Positions 8,229 through 13,433 of a stretch of DNA of 21,091 nucleotides are shown here, in pieces. The position numbers were made by a program, and so were the translations under genes. Under the pieces are notes generated by a model, which ran no database searches, had not been told where the DNA came from, and worked only from the letters and a program-made list of their open reading frames with translations. Where the stretch lies: the NCBI GenBank assembly GCA_947572405.1, contig CANPBV010000015.1:1-21091 (forward strand), given 5' to 3'. The stretch comes from an uncultured Mycoplasmatota bacterium (GTDB lineage: Bacteria > Bacillota_I > Bacilli_A > RF39 > UBA660). Within the stretch, counting starts at the first letter, position 1. Every line of letters begins with the position of its first letter.

Positions 8229-8358
8229 GCTTCAGTGATTAATTAAAGCAGAAATGTATAAAATAGGAATGATACTTAGTAGCAATAAAAAGGCGGGTGA
8301 AGCCAGCCTTTAAATGGTAGCTAAAAAAGTCGATTAGGGAGCAAACTCTAATCTTTTT
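8229..8358 (+). ncRNA. ToxI-like type III antitoxin RNA (remnant, about one repeat)
   Basis: This stretch lies between a promoter and a terminator directly ahead of a broken toxN-like gene, the position of the ToxI/antiQ antitoxin RNA. At 8294-8330 the sequence GGGTGAAGCCAGCC, then TTTAAATGGTAGCTAAAAAA, closely follows my recollection of the Pectobacterium ToxI repeat, sharing the core CCTTTAA, TG, AGCTA and an A-rich end. AAAGGC (8289-8294) can pair with GCCTTT (8306-8311), and TAGC (8280-8283) with GCTA (8319-8322). Intact antitoxins have two or more tandem repeats of about 35 bases. I see only one recognisable copy, so this is probably a decayed array. The match is from memory and is not an alignment. 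Confidence 0.5.
8332..8358 (+). terminator. terminator between ToxI-like RNA and toxN remnant
   Basis: GATTAGGG (8332-8339) pairs with CTCTAATC (8346-8353), 8 bp including one G-T, with loop AGCAAA, followed by TTTTT (8354-8358). In type III systems a weak terminator at this point sets the RNA:toxin ratio. Confidence 0.75.
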
Positions 8359-8363
8359 ATCAT

Positions 8364-8728
8364 GTAGTTTTTATTTTCTATAATTGTGGTTTTTTAAGAA
8401 ATTATGATAAAAAAATTTTCTTATAATGCTGGGCAGAAAGATTTAAGGCTTTTTGTTGGAATTTTATTTACAGTAGAAAACCATGAATATTTTGTCTCTT
8501 TATCAAGACCTAAAGCAAAACGCAAAGTACTAAAAAATACATTGGATTCAAAAAGTAAAAAATGGTGAGTATGGAGTTATTAATTTTAATAATATGATTC
8601 CAGTTACAGATAAAATTTATGTTGGTTTTAATTGGAACAAAAAAAGTAGTGAAAAAAAAGAAAAGCCTTGTCAAGAATATAGAGTGAAGGTTTACATTTT
8701 AATCTTTTCTTTTTTCGAAAATGATTGA
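8364..8728 (+). pseudogene. toxN/abiQ-like type III toxin endoribonuclease, broken by two frameshifts
   Basis: Three consecutive reading frames together spell a ToxN/AbiQ-like protein. Frame one (to about 8420) gives FLRNYDKKIF, matching the N-terminal YLRKYD-type segment. Frame two (8404-8568) gives LFVGILFTVENHEYFVSLSR followed by PKAKRK, matching the conserved (Y/F)IGI(V/L)LE(I/V)xGxxYxxPLSSPKxK segment. Frame three (8564-8728) gives GEYGVINFNNMIPV, matching the conserved G(x)LGVINxxxMIPV segment, then a divergent tail ending at TGA. The C-terminal helical half of ToxN is missing. Frame breaks fall in A-rich tracts at about 8409-8420 and 8557-8566. With the antitoxin-like RNA and terminator upstream, the whole locus reads as a dead ToxIN/AbiQ abortive-infection module. 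Family motifs are quoted from memory. Confidence 0.75.
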
Positions 8729-8754
8729 ATTTTAAAATTAGGTTTTGTTATAAT
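8725..8754 (+). promoter_or_regulatory. promoter of the diaminopentanoate dehydrogenase-like gene
   Basis: TTGAAT (8725-8730), 18 bases, then TATAAT (8749-8754) with a TG extension (TGTTATAAT). It overlaps the stop of the toxN remnant. The ribosome site follows within 7 bases, so the 5' leader is very short. Confidence 0.7.
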
Positions 8755-8774
8755 GAAAATAGGAGATGATAAAG

Positions 8775-9794
8775 TTGATTAAATTTATACAATATGGGTG
8801 CGGAAAAATGAGCATCTACACAGTTAAATACGCATTAGAATGTGGAATGGAATTGGTAGGAGCAGTGGATATGAATCCAAATTTAATAGGAACTGATTTT
8901 CATGGAGTTAAGATAGTAGCACCAATAGATTTTGAAAATTTATTAAAAGAAACAAATCCTGATATTGTCATTGTGGAGACGATGAGTTTATTAAGTGATT
9001 TAGATGAAGTATTGACTATTTGTGCAACGAATGGAGTAAATGCCATTACAACTTGTGAAGAAGCATTTTATCCAAGTGTTTCGAATCCAGTTTTAACAAA
9101 GAAACTGGATGAATTAGCCAAACAAAATAACTGTACTATTACAGGTACTGGATATCAAGATGCTTTCTGGGGAAATTTAATTACAACTATTGCAGGAGCA
9201 ACACATGGAATTACGAAGATAAAAGGTTCTTCTTCTTATAATGTAGAAGACTATGGAATTGCTTTAGCAGAAGTTCATGGAGCAGGATTATCTTTAGAAG
9301 AATTTGATCAAAAAATTGCAAGTGCTGATAAAATTAGTAAAGAAGAAAGACAAGCGCTTATTAATTCTGGAACTTATACACCATCTTACATGTGGAATGT
9401 AGTGCCATGGATCGCTGATAAAATGAATTTACACTTAGTAGATATGACTCAAACTTGTGTTCCTTTGACTCATGATAGTGATATAGAATCTTCTACTTTA
9501 GGTATGACAGTAAAAGCAGGTATGGCAACTGGTATGTCAGCAATTGTAACGGGAACAACAGAAGAAGGGATTACAATAGAAGCAGAATGTATTGGGAAAG
9601 TTTATGCACCTGGAGAAGTTGACACAAATGATTGGACAGTAATAGGTGATTCTAGTACAAGATTTGTTGTTAGTGAACCAGATACCGTAAGACTTACATG
9701 TGCAACTATTGTAAATCGTATTCCAGATGTAATCGCATCAGCACCAGGAGTAGTTCCAACTTCTAGAATGGGAGAATTAAAGTATTTAAAGTAA
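8775..9794 (+). CDS. 2,4-diaminopentanoate dehydrogenase-like NAD(P)-dependent amine dehydrogenase
   Basis: Cytosolic oxidoreductase of 339 residues with an N-terminal Rossmann fold (FIQYGCGKMS replaces the usual GxGxxG, then VDMNP after the second strand) and a dihydrodipicolinate-reductase-like C-terminal domain. The overall pattern, including the TGTGYQDAFWGNL segment and the ending GVVPTSRMGELKYLK, resembles the Ord family, which oxidatively deaminates 2,4-diaminopentanoate in clostridial ornithine fermentation. No other ornithine-degradation gene is in the window, and the gene stands alone between its own promoter and terminator, so the substrate is uncertain. An ATG at 8766 is adjacent to the AGGAG site (8761-8765) and too close; the TTG at 8775 is 9 bases away and gives MIKFIQYGCGK, so TTG is the likely start. 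Confidence 0.8.
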   Translation: MIKFIQYGCGKMSIYTVKYALECGMELVGAVDMNPNLIGTDFHGVKIVAPIDFENLLKETNPDIVIVETMSLLSDLDEVLTICATNGVNAITTCEEAFYPSVSNPVLTKKLDELAKQNNCTITGTGYQDAFWGNLITTIAGATHGITKIKGSSSYNVEDYGIALAEVHGAGLSLEEFDQKIASADKISKEERQALINSGTYTPSYMWNVVPWIADKMNLHLVDMTQTCVPLTHDSDIESSTLGMTVKAGMATGMSAIVTGTTEEGITIEAECIGKVYAPGEVDTNDWTVIGDSSTRFVVSEPDTVRLTCATIVNRIPDVIASAPGVVPTSRMGELKYLK

Positions 9795-9803
9795 TTATTT
9801 AGG

Positions 9804-9839
9804 ACATATATTTGTAAAAATATATGTTTTGTATTTTTT
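9804..9839 (+). terminator. terminator after the dehydrogenase gene
   Basis: ACATATATTT (9804-9813) and AAATATATGT (9818-9827) form a 10-bp stem with loop GTAA, followed by TTTGTATTTTTT. Confidence 0.8.
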
Positions 9840-9858
9840 CTCTTTTAAAAACTATGAT
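9829..9858 (+). promoter_or_regulatory. promoter of the ABC transporter gene
   Basis: TTGTAT (9829-9834), 18 bases, TATGAT (9853-9858). The -35 shares the T-rich tail of the preceding terminator. Confidence 0.5.
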
Positions 9859-9899
9859 AAACTTATATTAAACATTATGATAGTAGTAAGGAGAAATAT

Positions 9900-11570
9900 A
9901 TGAATAGTAAATATGCAGTTCAAGTAGATAATATTTGTCAAGTTGTTTCCATAAAAGGACAAAAGAAAAGGATTTTATCTGATTTAAATTTATCTGTAAA
10001 ACAAGGTGAATTTATTGCTATTGTAGGATGTTCTGGGGCAGGGAAAACGACGTTAATGAATATTTTAAGTGGTTATCATAAACCAAGTAGAGGAAATATT
10101 TATATTGATGGTTTAGATCTATTTGAAGAAGAAAATTATTTTAAAGGAAAAATTGCTTATGTACCTCAACAAGAAATCTTAGATCCAACATTGACATTGC
10201 AAAAATCATTAGAATATTCTTTATTGCTTCGCATTAAAGATATTTCTAAAAAGCAAATAAAGGAAAGAATCAATTACATTCTAGAAATTTTAGAGCTTTC
10301 TCATGTTAGAAATACGTTAATCAGAAATTTAAGTGGGGGAGAAAAGAAAAGGGCTTCTATAGCAACAGAAATGCTTAGTGATCCTAATTTATTTTTATTG
10401 GATGAACCAACAAGTGGACTGGATGCTAATATTGAAAAGAAAATTATGAAGAAACTAAGAGAAATAGCAAATATGGGAAAAACAATTATTATTACAGCTC
10501 ATACAGTTTCTAATCTGCACTTATGTGATAAAATTTTATTTATGGGAAAAGAAGGAAAAGTTTGTTATTATGGATCTTATGAAGAAATACTTCATTATTT
10601 TAAGGTAAAAGAATTTGTAGATATTTATGATTTATTAAAGGATGATACTGATAGTTGGTATTTGAAGTATAGAGAGAATGAAAGTCAAATGGTGATTGAC
10701 AAAACTTGTACAAAAGAGAAAAGAAAACAAGCTGGATTTGTTTCTCAAGTAAGTACTCTAGTAAAGCGTTATATATCATCTTTAATCAACAATAAATTTA
10801 TGTTAATTCTTTTGTTAGGACAAGCTATTGTGATGGGATTTTTAATTTGTTTAGCAACTGAAAAAAATTGTTTATCAAATCCTGTTACAGCTTCTATGAT
10901 TTTTGTGGCATTTACATTAGCCGCTGTATGGTTGGGACTATTTAATACTATACAAGAAATTGTCAAAGAAAAAGACATGCTAAAAAAGGAATATATGAGT
11001 GGTTTAAAATTTACATCTTACATGGTATCAAAAATTATTATATTTTCTATTTTGTGTCTTTATCAATCAATCGCTTGTGTTTCTATTGTTTACTTTCATT
11101 TAAATCCAAGACCTGATACAGTGTTAGTTACAAATACACTTGTAGATCTGATTATTAATTTTTTTCTAGTTTCTTTTTCTACAAGTATGATTGGAATATT
11201 TATTTCATCATTTGTAAAGGATACAAAAACAACTTTAATTCTATCTCCTTTATATATGATGATACAAATGCTTTTTTCGGGTATGTTTATTCCTTTTATC
11301 GAATTTACTAAAAATATTTCTTATTTTGTAATTGTTAGGTGGGGTTATGAAAACTTTGGAACTATTAGCAACTTGAAACAATATCAAGTGACAGAACCTT
11401 CTAAAGATTTCTTTCTTTTTCAATCATCTCATGTTCTAAATATATGGTTTATATTTATAGTCATACTTGCTTTATTTTTAATCGCTAGCATTGTTACAAT
11501 TAAACTAAATATTTTAAAGCAAGATCGTAATGATTTAAAATTCCATAATAAGAAAATAGTAGAAGAATAG
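9900..11570 (+). CDS. ABCG/White-type half transporter (ATPase fused to ABC-2 permease)
   Basis: Fused ABC half-transporter of 556 residues with the ATPase at the N-terminus, the ABCG order that is less usual in Firmicutes, where the two parts are mostly separate genes. Walker A is GCSGAGKT (43-50), the signature is LSGGEKKRAS (144-153), Walker B is LFLLDEPTSGLD (164-175) and the H-loop is His201. From about residue 285 an ABC-2 permease domain follows with about six hydrophobic segments, for example FMLILLLGQAIVMGFLICLA. It probably works as a homodimer exporting a lipid, peptide or drug; the substrate is not evident. AAGGAG precedes the ATG. It has its own promoter and a strong terminator, which separates it from the retron immediately downstream, so a joint function is not indicated. 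Confidence 0.92.
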   Translation: MNSKYAVQVDNICQVVSIKGQKKRILSDLNLSVKQGEFIAIVGCSGAGKTTLMNILSGYHKPSRGNIYIDGLDLFEEENYFKGKIAYVPQQEILDPTLTLQKSLEYSLLLRIKDISKKQIKERINYILEILELSHVRNTLIRNLSGGEKKRASIATEMLSDPNLFLLDEPTSGLDANIEKKIMKKLREIANMGKTIIITAHTVSNLHLCDKILFMGKEGKVCYYGSYEEILHYFKVKEFVDIYDLLKDDTDSWYLKYRENESQMVIDKTCTKEKRKQAGFVSQVSTLVKRYISSLINNKFMLILLLGQAIVMGFLICLATEKNCLSNPVTASMIFVAFTLAAVWLGLFNTIQEIVKEKDMLKKEYMSGLKFTSYMVSKIIIFSILCLYQSIACVSIVYFHLNPRPDTVLVTNTLVDLIINFFLVSFSTSMIGIFISSFVKDTKTTLILSPLYMMIQMLFSGMFIPFIEFTKNISYFVIVRWGYENFGTISNLKQYQVTEPSKDFFLFQSSHVLNIWFIFIVILALFLIASIVTIKLNILKQDRNDLKFHNKKIVEE

Positions 11571-11596
11571 GGAAGTTTAAAACTTCCTTTTTTTTC
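11571..11596 (+). terminator. terminator after the ABC transporter
   Basis: GGAAGT (11571-11576) pairs with ACTTCC (11582-11587) around loop TTAAA, followed by nine Ts, directly after the stop codon. The retron RNA begins about 25 bases further on. Confidence 0.88.
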
Positions 11597-11601
11597 TTAA
11601 A

Positions 11602-11607
11602 TATGAT
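11602..11607 (+). promoter_or_regulatory. -10 element of the retron transcript
   Basis: TATGAT would place transcription start about 11614-11619, right at the 5' edge of the a1 repeat. No convincing -35 is visible because the region upstream is the T-tract of the preceding terminator. Confidence 0.4.
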
Positions 11608-11618
11608 AGACTAACATT

Positions 11619-11795
11619 AGTAAAAAACGCATTAGTATTTATTTTCTAAAATATATTTAGAAATATGTTTGGTGAGTCATCAAATAGAAATAAAAAGTTA
11701 TCAATTGATTTTATATATCAGTGTAACTTCGCTACACTGCATGTAGTAAAGTACACCTCTATATAGAAATATCATTTTGTATTGCGTTTTTTACT
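11619..11795 (+). ncRNA. retron msr-msd RNA
   Basis: Template and primer RNA for the reverse transcriptase that follows. Its ends are a perfect 13-bp a1/a2 inverted repeat: AGTAAAAAACGCA (11619-11631) and TGCGTTTTTTACT (11783-11795). Right after a1 is TTAG (11632-11635), like the segment in known retrons that supplies the branching guanosine, so G11635 is the candidate branch base. The msr part has a TTTCTAAA/TTTAGAAA hairpin (11643-11650/11656-11663) and a second hairpin at 11666-11674/11678-11686 (nine pairs, two G-T). The msd part has an outer bulged stem (11706-11717/11760-11774) enclosing CAGTGTA/TACACTG (11719-11725/11733-11739) and a small TGTA/TACA hairpin (11742-11745/11752-11755). 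The RT start codon is 22 bases after a2. The exact extent of msDNA cannot be read from sequence. Confidence 0.85.
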
Positions 11796-11817
11796 TTTTT
11801 AGATTTGTAGGTGAGTT

Positions 11818-12756
11818 ATGGCAAATCAATATTTAAAATATTGTACAAAAGAAGAAGCACTAGAATTTCTAATGTCATTGCATTTATGTCAAAATTTAAG
11901 GACACTTTATGCAGTTAGTAATCATATAGAAAAACATTATGAATATATGGAAATTTCTAAAAATGGTAAGACAAGATGTTTAAATATGCCAGATTCATTA
12001 TTAAAATATATTCAAAGAAATATTTTAAATCATGTTTTATATGGTATGCATATATCATCTTATGCCAAAGCATATTGTAAGAAAGTAGATATTTTAGAAA
12101 ATGCAAAACCACATGTTAGGAAACCTATGATATTAAAATTAGATATCAAAGATTTTTTTGGGTCTATTACTTTTTATATGGTAAAAGAAAATGTTTTTAG
12201 AGAAGAATATTTTCCAGAATCTATTTCTATTTTGCTTACAATTTTATGTACTTATAAAGGTGTTTTGCCTCAAGGAGCTCCTACTTCTCCCATGATATCG
12301 AATATTATATTAAGAGAATTTGATGAAATTATTGGTACTTGGTGTAAAAATAAGAATATTATTTATACAAGATATTCAGATGATATGACATTTTCAGGAA
12401 CATTTGATAAAAATGAGATCTTAAATTTTGTAAAACGAGAACTTTCTTTATTAGGTTTTCAGTTAAACTTTAAAAAAATGAACTTGCTTTTTCCTAGTGA
12501 TCGACAAACCGTAACTGGTATTGTTGTAAATGAAAAAACAAATACAACTAGAGAATATCGAAAAAATATTCGAAAGGAAATATATTATTGTAAAAAATAT
12601 GGAATAGAAAATCATTTGAATTTTATTCATATTGATATAGAAAAAAGAGATTATTTAAATTCATTAAAAGGAAAAATTTTGTTTGTATTACATGTAGATC
12701 AAAAGAATTTAGAATTTAAAAACTATTTAAGATGGATAGAAAAAGTTGAAAAATGA
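11818..12756 (+). CDS. retron reverse transcriptase
   Basis: Reverse transcriptase of 312 residues that would copy the msd part of the upstream RNA into branched RNA-linked DNA. It has the retron-specific NAxxH motif as NAKPH (95-99), the first catalytic aspartates in LKLDIKDFFGSI (107-118), PQGAPTSPMISN (151-162), the YxDD box as YSDD (186-189) in YTRYSDDMTFSG, and the retron VTG motif (232-234). There is no maturase, endonuclease or fused extra domain, so it is not a group II intron protein. GGTGAG stands just before the ATG. No effector gene accompanies it: upstream is a terminated ABC transporter, and downstream come a MITE and non-coding DNA. The retron either belongs to an effector-poor class, uses a distant effector, or has lost it. 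Confidence 0.93.
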   Translation: MANQYLKYCTKEEALEFLMSLHLCQNLRTLYAVSNHIEKHYEYMEISKNGKTRCLNMPDSLLKYIQRNILNHVLYGMHISSYAKAYCKKVDILENAKPHVRKPMILKLDIKDFFGSITFYMVKENVFREEYFPESISILLTILCTYKGVLPQGAPTSPMISNIILREFDEIIGTWCKNKNIIYTRYSDDMTFSGTFDKNEILNFVKRELSLLGFQLNFKKMNLLFPSDRQTVTGIVVNEKTNTTREYRKNIRKEIYYCKKYGIENHLNFIHIDIEKRDYLNSLKGKILFVLHVDQKNLEFKNYLRWIEKVEK

Positions 12757-12782
12757 ATTTTTTCTTTTTTATTTTACTTTTT

Positions 12783-12923
12783 AGTTGTGTTCAACTTTAT
12801 GACTGATAAGCACTTAAATTATCATTTTTAAATTCAATATAATTAGCAATTTTAAAATATGTGTTTTAAAGTTATTAAAATTTGGTTATATTTGATTTAT
12901 CAGTTATTATGTTTAACACAACC
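12783..12923 (+). mobile_element. 141-bp MITE with 27-bp inverted ends and an 8-bp target duplication
   Basis: The left end (12783-12809, AGTTGTGTTCAAC onward to ACTGATAA) and right end (12897-12923, TTATCAGT onward to TTTAACACAACC) are imperfect inverted repeats matching at 21 of 27 positions. The element is flanked by identical TACTTTTT (12775-12782 and 12924-12931), an 8-bp duplication, and both copies are followed by A. GG-type ends with an 8-bp duplication fit the IS1595 group as I recall it; the left end begins AG, probably a mutation. There is no coding capacity, so a transposase would act in trans. It lies 26 bases beyond the retron RT stop codon. Confidence 0.7.
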
Positions 12924-12931
12924 TACTTTTT

Positions 12932-13190
12932 AAAATTTACTCGGAAAAAATAAAATTTTTGTTTAAATTTAAATGTAGATTTCATAAATTTATCATTTGC
13001 ATTTTATTCCATAATCATTTATTCTACTATTTTTGGTTGTAATTGCTGTAGTGTTTGCCCCTAGAAAGAGAGGCGTTATGAAATAAAAAGATTTGCTGAT
13101 AACAATTCAGTACATCATGTCTTGTTCATTGGTTTATTATTTACAATTGTAAATAGGTAATCAGTGGGTTTTTGGTTGACTTAAGTTGTA
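12932..13190. other. non-coding stretch between the MITE and the small RNA
   Basis: No open gene on either strand. On the plus strand, 13015-13086 encodes a start-less hydrophobic fragment (LLFLVVIAVVFAPRKRGVMK) ending in TAA, which looks like the C-terminus of a lost membrane protein; its origin cannot be fixed. At 13139-13154 is a perfect 16-base palindrome, ATTTACAATTGTAAAT, containing the TACANNTGTA core used by BlaI/CopY-type repressors, but there is no promoter or gene beside it. The rest is AT-rich DNA in which I see nothing. Confidence 0.45.
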
Positions 13191-13219
13191 AAAAAATACC
13201 TACATTATCAAATGTAGGT
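13191..13219 (-). terminator. terminator of the minus-strand small RNA
   Basis: On the minus strand ACCTACATT (13211-13219) pairs with AATGTAGGT (13198-13206), 9 bp with loop TGAT, followed by ATTTTTTT. There is no T-run on the plus-strand side, so the direction is minus. Confidence 0.8.
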
Positions 13220-13295
13220 TATCCAAAATATTCAAGGCAAGTATCTACATACCAAAGTAAATATTTCCACATTTTTTTGATGAAGGAAATTATCT
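13191..13295 (-). ncRNA. candidate standalone small RNA, about 105 nt
   Basis: On the minus strand a consensus promoter predicts transcription start near 13295 and an intrinsic terminator ends at 13191-13219, with no gene between. Inside the RNA, GGTAT and ATAC-GCC segments can form a small hairpin, and a TATGTAG stretch could compete with the terminator arm CCTACAT. The longest reading frame inside is a 17-codon peptide (MWKYLLWYVDTCLEYFG) without a ribosome site, so a non-coding role is more likely. I do not recognise the family. It is divergent from the U32 gene and lies downstream of the retron. Confidence 0.6.
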
Positions 13296-13301
13296 GTATC
13301 T

Positions 13302-13330
13302 ATTATATTGTAGTATAAGTGTTTTGTCAA
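13302..13330 (-). promoter_or_regulatory. consensus promoter of the minus-strand small RNA
   Basis: Read on the minus strand: TTGACA (plus-strand 13325-13330), exactly 17 bases, then TATAAT (13302-13307). Both hexamers are perfect consensus; no other promoter in the window matches both. Confidence 0.8.
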
Positions 13331-13382
13331 TTTTATTTTGAAATGATACTCTTTTCCTTTTATTATCTTGTATATTTTACCC

Positions 13383-13411
13383 TTGTCTTATTTTCCTATC
13401 TTCTTTATAAT
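13383..13411 (+). promoter_or_regulatory. promoter of the U32 peptidase-family gene
   Basis: TTGTCT (13383-13388), 17 bases, TATAAT (13406-13411). It lies inside the longest possible reading frame of the gene (open from 13368), which supports the later ATG at 13434 as the true start. Confidence 0.75.
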
Positions 13412-13433
13412 AGAATTACTAGGAAGTGATTTT

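Noticed and set aside
9900..11570. ABC transporter as the retron effector
   Set aside because: It has its own promoter and a strong terminator before the retron RNA, and it is a full ABCG-type exporter rather than a known retron partner type.
11643..11663. TTTCTAAA/TTTAGAAA hairpin as a second terminator of the ABC transporter gene
   Set aside because: No T-run follows it and it lies within the a1/a2 boundaries of the retron RNA.
11818..12756. Reverse transcriptase as a group II intron maturase, possibly linked to the intron tail at position 1
   Set aside because: It lacks maturase and endonuclease domains, has the retron NAxxH and VTG motifs, and is preceded by an msr-msd RNA.
13191..13295. 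17-codon peptide inside the minus-strand small RNA as a type I toxin
   Set aside because: No ribosome site precedes its ATG and it is too short and polar for a typical membrane toxin; a non-coding RNA explains the promoter-terminator pair better.
13368..13433. 22-residue N-terminal extension of the U32 protein (MYILPLSYFPIFF...) as a signal or membrane segment
   Set aside because: The promoter TTGTCT-17-TATAAT lies inside it, and AGGAAG points to the ATG at 13434, where the conserved U32 start begins.
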